64,000 nt of DNA from CBFHMJ01 sp965656875 (GCA_965656875.1 CBFHMJ010000009.1:169101-233100); one strand, 5' to 3'; positions 20,101 through 26,119 are shown, counted from the stretch's first letter. Notes: generated by a model from the letters alone, not told the origin. Made by a program: numbers and translations.

Positions 20101-21561
20101 GAACATCTCATGTAGCAGATCATCAGTGGCCGCAGGCCGATTAGGTAACGCGTGCCTGAGGACTTGCTGCCATTCTTTATCAGCCATTGGCTGAACATCA
20201 CGCAGGCGTCTGTCAGTCAGTTTGCCTTCGTCGTTACGTTCCGTCAGTTGATGCAGAATAGTCAGTAAGCGATCCGCCAGTAAGTTGGCTTCATTCTGGC
20301 TAAAATACGCCCACCGTAAATCAAGCTGAATACTGGTTCTGTATTCTCCATCCGTTCGTTGACTTTGCCACACGGTTACCAGCAATGGAGTTGGCTCATG
20401 CTGATTATCGAGATAAATCATTTCAGCGGGTGGCTGATTTGCGTCAAAGGTTAACGTGTTGTCCAAAGGCAAGAAACTAAAGCCAATATCGTATAACGCC
20501 TGCTCGCGGCTAACGGACTGAGTTTGACGAATATCACTTAATGGTAATCGCTGATGACGAAATAGCGCTTTTTGCGAACCCTCCAGGGTATGTAATAACT
20601 CACTAACTTTTAGTGATTCACTACATTCAATCGCCAGAGGACTGACACTGGTAAACATACCTGGCATTGCTCGTTCAGTCCGATTTCGACGATTATGCAG
20701 TGGTAGCCCAATGACTACTTGTTGTTGGGTCTGAACTTTACTGGCGTATATGGCCAGCATCGCAAGATATACTTGCGCGGGTTGTACACGCTGTATTTTG
20801 GCGAGTTTATCCACTTCATCAGCGAGGCTTTGTGGCACATCAATAACCCGACGAAAGCTGTTTCCAGGCGTTGAACCAGCCTGTTTTACTGCACGATGCT
20901 CAGCACGATACCAGGGCGTTAACAAAGGTTCGGTCACTAACGATTGTTGCTGCCACCAGGCTTTGTCTCGTTGATACTTATCGCTTTGCTGATAGGCTAA
21001 ATCCTGAGCAACAACCTGTTGCCATTGTGCCGGACTGGTGCCGTAATCGTCATTGGATATCTCAGCTGTTGACGAATCACCAGAACGAGCACTGACCTGA
21101 TAATACTCACTCAACAAGCGGCACATATTCGCAAAACCGACGCCATCCATCATCAAATGATGACACAAGGCCACATACCAGTATTCACGAGTTTCGCCTT
21201 CACCAATCGCCAACAAGTAACAGGCGTACAAGGGCTGCTCATACAAGTCAAACGGCTGTAAAAATCGCTGTTGGATCCAGCTCAATGCTTGTGAGGTTTC
21301 AACAAAGGATTTAATGGGGAGTTGATTAGGTCTTGTTGGACTGACCCATTGGGCCGGTCCTTCAGGGGTTTGAGTTACGCGAATACCAAACGCGGCTTCA
21401 GAATCCACCAGCTGTCGCCATGCGTCACAAAATCGTTCCGCATCTAACTGCCCGAGTTTCATGTAACCACCGATATTGTACTTCGGTTCATCCGGGGCAT
21501 TTAGCTGTTCGAAAAAGATATCAGACTGAGACAAACTGAGTGGAAACGTTTGCATACTCAC
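5113..21561 (-). CDS. Five-module NRPS (C-A-T)x5, 5482 aa
   Basis: Nonribosomal peptide synthetase that starts the assembly line. Start is GTG 21561, six bases after GGAGAG; an ATG two codons later is the alternative. Five C-A-T modules, all carriers with GGHS. Approximate residues: C1 HHLMMDG 137, A1 620, T1 1018; C2 HHIAADG 1206, A2 1725, T2 2137; C3 HHIVTDG 2333, A3 2820, T3 3215; C4 HHIAADG 3408, A4 3866, T4 4275; C5 HHLICDG 4484, A5 5013, T5 5418. The protein begins with a condensation domain, the layout of lipo-initiating synthetases, so the first residue may be N-acylated. There is no epimerase, thioesterase or reductase domain. The C-terminus follows T5 directly and is Lys/Gln-rich, fitting hand-over to the TubC-docked subunit. 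It lies 82 bp after the exporter gene in the same operon. Confidence 0.97.
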   Translation of the reverse strand: MSMQTFPLSLSQSDIFFEQLNAPDEPKYNIGGYMKLGQLDAERFCDAWRQLVDSEAAFGIRVTQTPEGPAQWVSPTRPNQLPIKSFVETSQALSWIQQRFLQPFDLYEQPLYACYLLAIGEGETREYWYVALCHHLMMDGVGFANMCRLLSEYYQVSARSGDSSTAEISNDDYGTSPAQWQQVVAQDLAYQQSDKYQRDKAWWQQQSLVTEPLLTPWYRAEHRAVKQAGSTPGNSFRRVIDVPQSLADEVDKLAKIQRVQPAQVYLAMLAIYASKVQTQQQVVIGLPLHNRRNRTERAMPGMFTSVSPLAIECSESLKVSELLHTLEGSQKALFRHQRLPLSDIRQTQSVSREQALYDIGFSFLPLDNTLTFDANQPPAEMIYLDNQHEPTPLLVTVWQSQRTDGEYRTSIQLDLRWAYFSQNEANLLADRLLTILHQLTERNDEGKLTDRRLRDVQPMADKEWQQVLRHALPNRPAATDDLLHEMFRRQAELTPDAIAVVFDETVLTYQTLDAQSDALAAALQQADINVGDVVGIKLARSERMLVSVLAVLKTGAAYVPLDPAYPEARLAQITDDCSPAIIITDDNYPGLLTEGLISPAPFIPATLCAHHLAYIIYTSGSTGVPKGVMIEHRQTAALLNWSHRYFSQTELTAVLFSTSLNFDLSVFEMLAPLTIGGRVVVVDSILSLLDSPLSGERNVTLINTVPSGIRALLDRQCLPANAVTINLAGEALMPDVVNRLLQQEHVRRVVNLYGPSEDTTYSTAKYYSSLNASLKPVQFVTIGQPVSGTQALIVDAQGKPVPMGCVGELLLSGHGVTRGYWNQPAMTAEKYVPLELNGQAARWYCTGDRARWRMAETGYELEFLGRQDDQVKIRGFRVEPGEIEAVLHQQTGVNSSRVLVEDDQLLVWIKPDAAVTESQEQQTLLASLKTCLADTFPGYMQPSGWTMLADWPLLPNGKLNKSALPRPVIQANQAALPLETETQQSLAELWRTVLAVELADANTSFIGADSHFFNLGGHSLSVVALVAQIQARFGLIVRYVDVFQKPRLSTQAAWIEQLIATDRQQEFDNRHAIELSDLEWPVMATPAQRQLWLAESTTLSGAEYNMPGVFRITGHFSPVLADKALVRIIRRHQALHTVFAEQDGVLQQRLRDVPGTVIQTVTLLEDRDAQITQLCQHPFDLSRDLMIRASVLPESNGDTTLVVVLHHIAADGWSVRLLIEEWQAFYRELMTDFSAGAESDPGSFHDVSMLNDSASAQASDVARVQYGHYARWLMEGTQQKQSDALAYWTEKLADVPAIHRLPLDRPRQTAGDVRVAAVHQSIDRSLQQQLEAFCQQHQLTPFMVFHTVACLVVARHSQHTDVVFGTPVANRHRHEWQAVMGLFVNTNVLRVNTGQSSIAALLAHVRTTCLDAQTWQALPFETVLEALAVPRVEHAAPLVQLLINQHPATQNTLAFEQCTVVPETEFLPPLKFDLEINIDTAGATTRLQWLFNEALFNQSTIQRLSDHWLQTLQRLLNADLNAPVSSLSPFSLDECDQLFHQFAGQSQSSPTDEHLANLFLAQAIKTPDQIALIQDDETLSFSALAQRAQRIALQLQPLVQRANNRSAINKIHDNSSIDGSPVIIGVCLPRSFDQVSAILGILISGAAWLPMDPDYPQERLNYMIEDSRMSGLFTEIAVNELNVPATCSLLQVEYLLAQPIPDSGEVLNLSGIQPEDAAYVLYTSGSTGAPKGVIGHHAGILNRLHWMWRCYPNTAQDVYCSKAAIGFGDAIWELFGGLLTGNPVVLAHQHQATDPSELTQLVIQHAVTRMAMVPSLLNVLLDFPSFQSQALAQLTHVSVSGEKLPEALIHRFLQLDTHCELLNLYGSSEVAADVTAMPVRQLKAGEFNSIGQPLDNMMCLVLSEQQTLCPAGHFGELYVAGPGVATGYLHRPDLTAERFISTDSLTATSLPEFEPYRKQFPIVFRTGDKVAWNDRGELLFAGRVDDQIKLRGFRIEPGEIEAVIQQLPGVKTCKVRLYQPDVESSSMSVISASLVAWLELAPGASFDVSVSEWRTVLGEHLPDFMIPACWVIVERWPLTPNGKIDKKALPAPDFSWLQSEFVAPETPLEETLQHLWSLVLGQDDMGVTHDFFHLGGHSLAAMQLVNQIRQYCQVEVSIRQLFEATTIRQQAKLIQQHSSQLRQESAQTVLPVNANQPPVLSIPQQRLWTVEQLSPGQNHYHVPVAIRIEGSFDVARAEQALKYLVALHEPLRSRFVLSSAVEHQATPQLMIDDIDVLSVAIETRPVTVLPDGEQLRQISSEAFDLATGPLLRCYWFEQASAEQGILLFVLHHIVTDGWSMGVLVEQFNQLYRSGDEAFALLNSQINHRYQDFASWQRARLHTEAMAQSLNWWQQQLSGCPTWHGIACRFGSEVGYDAEHQTEHHTMSGSLSQRIQTVSAAQSSSLRHCAQRLGVTPFMLLHGVLNWLLVHYSDHDEVLIGTPVANRESAEWSSLVGFFVNALVLRLPAITELSGSIADYFSVVKQANLDAQSHQQVPFDHLIEQLDLPRDASEHHHSPLIQIMLSMNTNQSAQLSLDGVATELMPVVMDSPFSLHVLADWQETLTLDWRWQPESFNQAMIERLAEGFNYLLHQLTEQPALMLSDWRLMDRQQTQSLLKETRAEQSVALPTLLHYFEHAFPGHGSAIAIVDGERQVSYRELDQRATNLAATLVNAGISKDIPVGLLAERSADLFIAMIGVIKARGVLLPLATGLPDARLHTMIEDCQPGLILADDASLHRAQQSGNVPVLTLTEALTGSVTFQAQSVFPEDLAWIIYTSGSTGQPKGVMIEHGGAANMFQGWVDRGDVHADSRVAQFAAISFDASMMEWMSALLAGATLVICPDSVRQHPAALADWLVDHQISNITLPPSLLALLPQRSDYQLDTLITAGEAITSEVADVWRHQYRLFNAYGPSEISVCASYGRLHPEELVHIGTLMPNTAGYVVTPQGQLAPRGTIGELYLAGPGVARGYLNRSSETAAKFMANPFLTVDDDVSDHKLQRVYRTGDKVRWLENGTLEYLGRVDNQVKLRGFRIEPGEIEQVINQHQSVVTTKVLSVEQQLVCWFQLSDGASVSETAQALALLTEHHLPDYMQPASWVHVERWPLTINGKIDSTALISMINSQRIDLQGSEKYAPLSSDTETALAECWQQVLGHTHADLQENPLSQLHKHSHFFRAGGHSLLAIQLANLISQQFSVSFTPQDIFTAPTLVEMAGEIEQRTSASVVWQKAPVQPHYPLSWAQQRVWFIDQLNSNSAEYHMPMLLKVTGHCDLTRLAHAVNAVIAVQPALRTIYRDTDAGESIQQVLDTGELIIRQHRLDVDEIEALTALTNRLVSQPFDLKTEIPIQCHWITSSQSNSDGSGYLLVILHHIAADGWSVNVLMTQINKALAGESLTPNSRQYIDYAWQQHQQTQDAAIDYWQQHLAGVPLTHSLPLDFSRPAQKQTVGNRVLTHFTPEQKHRLIALAQHADVTLYMMLQAVLGQIISWHSNSHDIVIGTPAANRPHKAFESVIGFFVNTLVIRLNTDQGSLKDYLNAVKQENLAAQQHQNLPFEKLVEVCKVPGSLQYSPLFQIMFVMNPSISTTLSLDGCSLDTLPLITPAAKFDLEITATEQADDSLTIDWLYDVSLFSQEHITALSRHLSQALVALSELTTLDNVTTNGWLQQAVTDDEWQRVWLQNDRWTDYAREILIHELIEQQVEATPDALAVCVEHETRTYQQLNREANQLAHLLRAKGVTAGKPVGLCLPRSCELMVSLLAILKAGGAYVPMDPAYPQQRLDYMAEMSDAALTITPEWLMEQASEIAQQAYENPLPAGDETQLAYMIFTSGSTGKPKGTLIPHHTVVNLLQWYVQEYDFTSNDRFLVFSATGFDLTQKNLLAPLTCGASIHFATAQEYDPQQILKVIEKQQITVTNCAPGGFYPILTFASDQDYTSLNSLRWVLLGGEAIDYGRFTDWLAGSKARLVNMYGPTECTDISNSYIIKADHKSGQAVPIGPAMANVTLYVAQPCTASRSEFLLVPPGSLGELCIGGAGVTPGYLKNERLTAEKFVDDPFFDQYPARAREILHCAARKVYRTGDLVRWNDQNELVFCGRIDHQIKLRGLRIEPGEIEIQIQAYSGVVRASVITEDEQLLAFFTVTDDKAININALKAHLQQQLPDWMVPGRLYQLSQIPLTPNGKVDRNALINHAKNTDADGMGKHYVAPVSSVARQLQLIWANVLHRQPEDISCDTNFFELGGHSLLMTQVVHQALNDHQLPLAVKDIFIAPTVNELADRLIDRLSDNDTSLRENMISYQLVPGKRIDESVRYPLSVAQMRLWLTELLTGEERGKQQVIQLGVTLKTCDNASLNPERLQQVFQQLIQETPSLRTGFVQAEQQPWQVIHSLQNCPNMLAIADQSVLSDVEQHGIIKRWQQLPFDITQPPLVRGLLLKTGDNQWRLVCRFHHLICDGWSLAVFYQRLFQLYFASESSVCQADAVNYLDYCDWQQAFLASDEADYQRGFWRDYLAGCSGWLRLPFEYDDNQAIESIDKNSKSDTNFAVSLSLSESDKQVIQTAAKRQQASLFHVLYTAFSVLVARLTEKNDITIGIPVSGRHLAGASELVGLLLNNLPVRTQIDISLSSGALITQQAANINNVLVHQDLPFEEILNQARIERTSSNSDKNQPDTPLFQLFFNVLNLPQPDEQLFTDQNFSYVMDDVPEDDHKFTLSMYVADQTDGLLIFINYNKDKLPRTAVEGFIFQYKQLLMAMVSDLNQPVNQLSLVPDIADFTSGSGLHQVQGDPEDSSQVDQDYTYWPDPCKPLPKAPVFKAIHDYVSHWASDKSTDIAVCSAGLSLNWRELDELTTNFAKNLIKHGVKIASPVGILAERRPELLIATLSVLKAGGAFMMLSSDVPEARIQQQFSVVTPDLVITLGKADRSESELLRGLRAKFLEVNVLDLTLEHVSTRNTDLTEQDLNNIQLPTVFGESPACITFTSGTTGVPKAIVGRHSALTSFMPWMAKTFDLSDQDTFSLLSGLVHDPLQRDMFTPVWLGATLVVPTEEQMSATQLAPWLLQHGVSVLHLTPALGAQLTMALELDSSLTLPALRLGFFVGEALTQTHINKFNQLAPAMQVVNLYGSTETSRAVSYYPVTAEDTHWRVMPVGRGMFGSELLVLNRAMKLCGPYEPGQLAIRSRELALGYVDNQSLTDAVFIRNPETNDPTDRWYLTGDLGHFLPDGNVMHQGRSDQQVKIRGFRVELADIEATLTAQPGVEFAAVIADRTSDDIRLLAFVQMTDAQITESENGNSSETDLMHQLRSLLPGYMVPAGLRILPAMPLTANRKIDRKQLHALAPEHPTEAAVTEQSTVAAPETELERELTAIWQEVLPEQTISVTSDFFSLGGHSLLATKLLVRIYQLCGVEISYPQFFQHSSVRAVAHLVEQHRDKQAQKQRVLQQTSKKKNTISL
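5170..8530 (-). other. NRPS module 5: C-A(aminoadipate-like)-T
   Basis: The A domain has SGLVHDPLQRDMF in place of the usual FDxSVxE core, as in Lys2-type aminoadipate-activating domains. Pocket by eye: D235 P236 R239 H278 F299 V301 L322 R330 A331 K517. DPRHFVLRAK differs from the remembered Lys2 code DPRHFVMRAK at one residue. The A10 motif is NRKIDRK rather than NGK, with the lysine kept. The P-loop-like core is SGTTGVPKA. C domain HHLICDGWS, carrier LGGHSLLATK. Activation of L-2-aminoadipate or a close analogue is an inference. Confidence 0.55.
8620..11750 (-). other. NRPS module 4: C-A-T, substrate unassigned
   Basis: The A4 core is GFDLTQKNLL, giving Lys at 239. The other pocket residues read N278 (VTNCAPG), L299 and G301 (VLLGGE), M322, D330, I331 (NMYGPTECTDISN). 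The DLTQKN/CTD signature marks a recognisable A-domain subgroup, but I cannot assign its amino acid. C domain HHIAADGWS and carrier LGGHSLLM are intact. Confidence 0.45.
11800..14980 (-). other. NRPS module 3: C-A(Phe-like)-T
   Basis: Pocket by eye: D235 A236 M239 T278 I299 A301 A322 V330 C331 K517 (FDASMMEW, ITLPPS, LITAGE, NAYGPSEISVCAS). This is the GrsA phenylalanine code except Met for Trp239, so a bulky hydrophobic or aromatic residue is likely. C domain HHIVTDGWS; carrier AGGHSLLA. Confidence 0.55.
15030..18350 (-). other. NRPS module 2: C-A-T with non-canonical pocket (no Asp235)
   Basis: The A4 core reads AIGFGDAIWELF, so the position of the carboxylate/amine-anchoring Asp235 is Gly and the Asp is shifted to 236. 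By-eye pocket: G D W A S S L A D K. Asp at 331 could face a cationic side chain, and the string partly resembles xDWxxSLADK codes that I remember being linked to arginine. Substrate is low confidence. The C domain has HHIAADGWS and the carrier has LGGHSLAA. Confidence 0.5.
18420..21561 (-). other. NRPS module 1: starter C-A(Ala-like)-T
   Basis: The condensation domain opens the protein with LSLSQSDIFFEQL and a PDEPKYNIGG stretch, and has an intact HHLMMDG. The A-domain pocket reads D235 L236 F239 N278 N299 A301 L322 T330 Y331 K517 (from FDLSVFE, INTVPS, NLAGEA, NLYGPSEDTTYS). DLFNNALTYK matches a remembered alanine code. A C domain before the first A domain implies an acyl donor such as a fatty acid; this is an inference. 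Confidence 0.65.
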
Positions 21562-21643
21562 GTGTTACTCTCCATCTTGTTATTTTTGTTGGTTCCTGAA
21601 TATTCTGCTAAACGTCCTGTCTCTGTTTCCTGTAATTAACACA

Positions 21644-23455
21644 TTAATGCACAGTGTCCATATCGACGGCTGGATGCTCTGCTCTCACATCCTCCCGTTT
21701 TACTTTGCCTTCTTCGAGCACCACCACCCGATCAGCAACATCAAAATAATTTTCATCGTGACTAATCACAGCTATCGCCTTACCTCGTGCTTTGAGCGCT
21801 GGCAAAATATCGTGATAGAACACACGCTTGAAATCCGGGTCCTGATCCGCAGCCCACTCATCAAACAAATACAAATCCCGGTCTTCTAAAAATGCTACGA
21901 GTAACGCCAGACGCTTACGTTGTCCGTCCGATAAATCAGTCGTAGAGAACTTATTTCCGTCCATAGTGACCTTGTTACTCAACCCGAGGGATTCCAGATA
22001 GTGCGTGATCATGATGGCTGTCGCTTTATCCACGTCTTTCAGGATTCGGTCGAATAAATGGAAATCGGTATAAATTGCACTGATGGATTCACGGAAAGAA
22101 GAGGCGTTGCTAGCGGTGAACTGTGTATCTCCAAACCAGATTTCACCGCCAGTTGGCAGATAGTGCAGTGTTACCAGTTTACTGAGCGTTGATTTACCTG
22201 ACCCGTTACCACCAATGATGAAGGTGATTTCGCCTTTTTTAAGCGTCAAATCGATGGGGCCCAGTTGGAAATTATGATCTGGTTGGGCTTCATTAGAAGC
22301 CGCAGAATCGGAGCCGTTTAATTGATTGTATTGATAAGTAACGCCCCGATAACGGATCTGGTCCCAGGTGATCGGCATCACATCGTCTTCCTGAATGTTA
22401 TCGGCAACTTCACAGGAATCATCCATTAACAGATTCGTGGCGGATTGCTGCTCAGATTGCGAATAATCAAACTCAGATTCCAACGGTAGTTCGCTGAACA
22501 ACTTGTTGACCTTATTCAATGACACTCTGGCTAACATAATTTGTGGTAAGCCATAGATGATGACAGAAATCGGTCCGGAGATATAAAGCAGCGCCATGAC
22601 CACACCAACCAGCTCTTCTGTGCTAATCGGTTGGTAGTTACGAAAGATGAACGCAATAATCCCAATGACAAAGAAGCTGATCAGATCACCATAGCTCGTA
22701 GCAGCACTAACAATGGTCTGTCCGGTTTTATCATCTTCCAGCACCCGGGTTTCATAGTTGTTTAAGATATCCCGGTAGTAATGTCGGCGCTTTTGTTGAC
22801 TCAGTTTTAGCTCTTTCGCACCATATAACAGGCCACGAATCGCTTCATTCAGGTTGTCGTAATTGACTCGGGAACGGGCAAAGAAAAAATTACCAATCAT
22901 CATGGGAATCTGAAAGGTAACAATCCCGATAAATATAGTCGTCAGCACAAACCAGAATACATTTTCGTTCAGGTACAACATAAATCCGAGCATGCCAATC
23001 ACCGTCACCAGACTCACCAGAATATCCGGCATGATCCGCGCTCCGATGACAATCCGGCCAACATCCGTCGTAATGGCCGCAACCAGTTTTGCAGGCCCAG
23101 TCTTTTCCAGTGCAGCCACGGGCGCAAAGCTGACTCGCTGGTAAATACGACGGCGAATATCAGAAGTAATTTCCATCGCAGTGCGTACCAGTATCACCCG
23201 AGACACTGTGCGACACGCCATAATTAACAGACAAGCAGCCAGGAACAATATCGCCACACTGGTGTGTGATACCTGAATGCCCATAAATGAACTGACATCG
23301 GGATATAAATAAGGAAAATCAGGGTCTTCCGGTGTTAACGCGGATAACACCACAGGAATCAACAAGGCATAGGTGATCCCGGCAAAACCGCCCAGCACGA
23401 TAGATAAAAACACCCGGTTCGGTGCTTTGCTCATAAAAAACTGAAACAACTTCAT
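21644..23455 (-). CDS. Cyclic-peptide/siderophore-type ABC exporter (PvdE/SyrD-like)
   Basis: A half-transporter, 603 aa, of the family that exports nonribosomal peptides across the inner membrane. The N-terminal ~310 residues carry about six hydrophobic segments. The C-terminal ATPase shows Walker A GGNGSGKST near residue 417, signature LSDGQRKRL, Walker B DLYLFDE and a VISHD switch. The Asp-rich linker before the ATPase and the LGPIDLTLKKGEITFIIGGN sequence are typical of the PvdE/SyrD subfamily. Start ATG 23455 overlaps the acylase stop by one base (TGATG), so translation is probably coupled. Position between acylase and NRPS points to export of the NRPS product or its acylated precursor to the periplasm. 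Confidence 0.92.
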   Translation of the reverse strand: MKLFQFFMSKAPNRVFLSIVLGGFAGITYALLIPVVLSALTPEDPDFPYLYPDVSSFMGIQVSHTSVAILFLAACLLIMACRTVSRVILVRTAMEITSDIRRRIYQRVSFAPVAALEKTGPAKLVAAITTDVGRIVIGARIMPDILVSLVTVIGMLGFMLYLNENVFWFVLTTIFIGIVTFQIPMMIGNFFFARSRVNYDNLNEAIRGLLYGAKELKLSQQKRRHYYRDILNNYETRVLEDDKTGQTIVSAATSYGDLISFFVIGIIAFIFRNYQPISTEELVGVVMALLYISGPISVIIYGLPQIMLARVSLNKVNKLFSELPLESEFDYSQSEQQSATNLLMDDSCEVADNIQEDDVMPITWDQIRYRGVTYQYNQLNGSDSAASNEAQPDHNFQLGPIDLTLKKGEITFIIGGNGSGKSTLSKLVTLHYLPTGGEIWFGDTQFTASNASSFRESISAIYTDFHLFDRILKDVDKATAIMITHYLESLGLSNKVTMDGNKFSTTDLSDGQRKRLALLVAFLEDRDLYLFDEWAADQDPDFKRVFYHDILPALKARGKAIAVISHDENYFDVADRVVVLEEGKVKREDVRAEHPAVDMDTVH

Positions 23456-26061
23456 CAGTTTGCCTCCCTTACCAGCGTCATCGACTGTTGCGATGTCTTA
23501 CCCGTTAAGGGATAAAGCTCACCACGAGCAAACGCATCGACCTGATCCAGATAGTGAGGCGAGAATCGGTTGCCTGATTGTCCAGTCGAATTCACGGCAG
23601 AGTGTTGACCAGCCATATCGATGACCTGACGGAAACCTGCACCGAAAGTAGATTCATAATGATTATCTTCTTGCCAGCGAACACCTGACGCATTAACAGT
23701 ATTGACCGTACCGCCGCCGAAATAGGTATATTCAAAGAAGGTATCCATCATGTTGATGTCACTAAACGGTCGATGAGCCAGACGGGTAAAGTGAACATCG
23801 CCCCAGCGCCAGTCATCCGGATCATCACCCAGCGCAATATCCAGTTCAGCTAAGGTGTTTTGTAGTGCCAGGTTAATGATGTCAGTGCAGGACTCGGTGG
23901 CCGTCGTTTTAATATTGTCACACCACGGTGATTGCGGATCGCTCAGATCATCAACCAGCTGATGATGAGGAACACCCCCAACCCGACCCAGTAATGCCAT
24001 TGAACGACGTTGCCAGTAAGTCGATACTTCATCCTGATAAAGTCGTTGTCGTAAGTGGCGGGCAAAGACATGTAACAAGACGCCACCCTGACTGTCGGCT
24101 GACATATCACCGTCAAAGCCTTCTAATATCCCGATTAACGCTGCGCCTTGCTCGCTCTCAGTCAGCACGGGCTGCTTAGCCAGAAAACTCGATAATACTG
24201 TCGCGGTTAAATCCAGTTCATCAGCCTGAATAGCGGCCATCAACATCGAATCAAGTTTGTGATTTTTACCAATTGCCTGTTGCAATAGATCTGCAATACG
24301 CTGCGCTCTGGCGGGTTCAGCATATGAAGCGGCAATTGGATAAGGATACTGTTTACCGACAATTTTATTATTGGCTGAGACAATCACACCAGCATCAGGG
24401 TTAAACAACTGCGGCATTTCTGCAGCGGGTATAAAACCTTTCCATTGACCTTGTTGCTGCCAGGCAACACGAGGAAGCCGCCCGCCTTCAATCAGATTGC
24501 CATATTCATCCTGCCGCAATGGAATTTGCCCAACGGCCAGATAACCGATGTTTTGTTCATCGATGTACAACATGTTTAATGCGGGGGCGATGTGCTGTGT
24601 AAATGCCGCCTTAAACGCCTGCCAGTTATTGGCGTAATTTAGCTTTAAAAAGGATTCATAACTGGTGTCGTCATTTGCTGATGCAGTCCACTGCAAACTT
24701 ACCGGTTGATCGAATTCTGTGAGTGAATCACTAATGACCGGGCCTCTAATCGTTTCACGAACTTTTACCGTAACGGGTGCGACCGGTGGCCATAACATCT
24801 CTGGAGATTCAGCTTTTACATAGATGGATTCAACCCGTTCTTTGTAATGCAGCCATTCCTGTGAATCACTGCCAGCTCGATAGCGTGTCGGATCGTTTGG
24901 ATGAGACTGTTCAATCACTAAATCCTGATTATCCAGCATCATATTTGTGCCGCCCCATGCAATGTGCTCGTTACGACCGAAAATCACCAGCGGTAAACCG
25001 ACCAATGTCATTCCGGTTGCTGATAGCTCGTCGCCTTTTAAGCTTGCGGCGTACCATAACGACGGTAATTGCAATTCAAGGTGTGGATCGTTCGCCAGCA
25101 TTGGCTTGCCTGATTGCGTGTATTTGCCTGACACAACCCAGGCATTACTTCCGACAAATTCACCACCGACACCGGATTCAAGCAAAGCATCTTTAAAGGT
25201 CTGTAATCCCTGCAGCTGTTGAGCTAATGCTGGAGTGGAGAAATTAGTAGCCGTTGACGGAGAAAAACCAGCTGAAGGAGAAGAAGAAACAGAAGATAAA
25301 AGTGAAGTAGAAGAAGCAAGCGGTTCAGATAAAGGACTGGAAGGATCATAAGCACTCGTGTTGGCTACATCGGCTTTCCCTGGTATGGTCAGATAACCTT
25401 CCGCCGGATAAGCTGGAAACAGACTGGCCTGCTGTTGTTCCGTGAGTAACGATTTTGCGCTGAGTCGGGCTATTTCTTCCCACATATTACCAGAGAGATT
25501 CAATGCAAAGAGCTTAATCCAGGCTACTGAGTCTCTCGGTCGCCAGGATTCCGGCCTAATGCCTAACAAGGTAAATTCTGGTGGTAACTCTTCCAGCGTA
25601 TCAATCCAGTAATTAATGCCCTCACTATACGCATCGAGCGACGCCTTTGCTGCCGGACTCAGTGCCGAAACGCTTTTTTCTGCGCTCCCATACAGTCCCA
25701 GCGTGCGGATCCAGATATCACTGTTTACTGCTGACTTACCAAAGACTTCCGCTAAACGCCCCTGTACCAGTCGTTGTTGCAACGTTAATTGCCAGAGTCG
25801 ATCCCTTGCATGTAAAAAGCCCAGCGTAAAAAACGCATCACGATCTGTTTGCGCCTCAATAAATGGCACACCTCTTTCATCAAGCGCAATCGAGACCTTA
25901 TGCTCCACCTTGTTAACAATCACTGTATGTTGAGTATCAGAGACACTATAAGACAACTTAAATACAATGATGGCTGTGATCAGCACAATTGGAAGGATAA
26001 TAAAAACAAACAGGCGGGAAAGTAACGGATATTGTTTAAACAATGCAATTACCTGTAACAC
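23455..26061 (-). CDS. Penicillin-acylase-family Ntn hydrolase, membrane-anchored
   Basis: An 868-aa precursor of the penicillin G acylase/PvdQ/AHL-acylase family, which cleaves amide-linked acyl groups. One N-terminal membrane segment (residues about 15-40) anchors it with the catalytic part in the periplasm. The autoprocessing site is VGSNAWVVSG with Ser305 as the new N-terminal nucleophile after Gly304. The late GNRFSPHYLDQV motif is also typical. The spacer before the cleavage site has a Ser-rich low-complexity stretch (residues about 241-275). Start is GTG 26061; the overlapping ATG is out of frame. It is the first gene of the NRPS operon. By analogy with PvdQ it would remove a fatty acyl chain from the exported peptide; a self-resistance or quorum-quenching role is an alternative. 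Confidence 0.88.
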   Translation of the reverse strand: MLQVIALFKQYPLLSRLFVFIILPIVLITAIIVFKLSYSVSDTQHTVIVNKVEHKVSIALDERGVPFIEAQTDRDAFFTLGFLHARDRLWQLTLQQRLVQGRLAEVFGKSAVNSDIWIRTLGLYGSAEKSVSALSPAAKASLDAYSEGINYWIDTLEELPPEFTLLGIRPESWRPRDSVAWIKLFALNLSGNMWEEIARLSAKSLLTEQQQASLFPAYPAEGYLTIPGKADVANTSAYDPSSPLSEPLASSTSLLSSVSSSPSAGFSPSTATNFSTPALAQQLQGLQTFKDALLESGVGGEFVGSNAWVVSGKYTQSGKPMLANDPHLELQLPSLWYAASLKGDELSATGMTLVGLPLVIFGRNEHIAWGGTNMMLDNQDLVIEQSHPNDPTRYRAGSDSQEWLHYKERVESIYVKAESPEMLWPPVAPVTVKVRETIRGPVISDSLTEFDQPVSLQWTASANDDTSYESFLKLNYANNWQAFKAAFTQHIAPALNMLYIDEQNIGYLAVGQIPLRQDEYGNLIEGGRLPRVAWQQQGQWKGFIPAAEMPQLFNPDAGVIVSANNKIVGKQYPYPIAASYAEPARAQRIADLLQQAIGKNHKLDSMLMAAIQADELDLTATVLSSFLAKQPVLTESEQGAALIGILEGFDGDMSADSQGGVLLHVFARHLRQRLYQDEVSTYWQRRSMALLGRVGGVPHHQLVDDLSDPQSPWCDNIKTTATESCTDIINLALQNTLAELDIALGDDPDDWRWGDVHFTRLAHRPFSDINMMDTFFEYTYFGGGTVNTVNASGVRWQEDNHYESTFGAGFRQVIDMAGQHSAVNSTGQSGNRFSPHYLDQVDAFARGELYPLTGKTSQQSMTLVREAN

Positions 26062-26090
26062 ATTAGTAAATAACTCGTTTGGTTTATGGG

Positions 26091-26119
26091 ATGCTATGCA
26101 TATTACAGGACCATGTCAA
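26091..26119 (-). promoter_or_regulatory. Sigma70-like promoter of acylase-exporter-NRPS operon
   Basis: On the minus strand TTGACA (26114-26119) is followed after 17 bp by TAGCAT (26091-26096). Initiation near 26084 would give a leader of about 23 nt before GTG 26061. The -35 box is perfect and the -10 box matches 4 of 6. No Fur-box-like sequence was seen by eye. Confidence 0.6.

Noticed and set aside
1..21561. Epimerase or thioesterase domain in the NRPS
   Set aside because: Spacing between carriers and the next condensation domains leaves no room, and no GxSxG thioesterase or epimerase motif set was seen.
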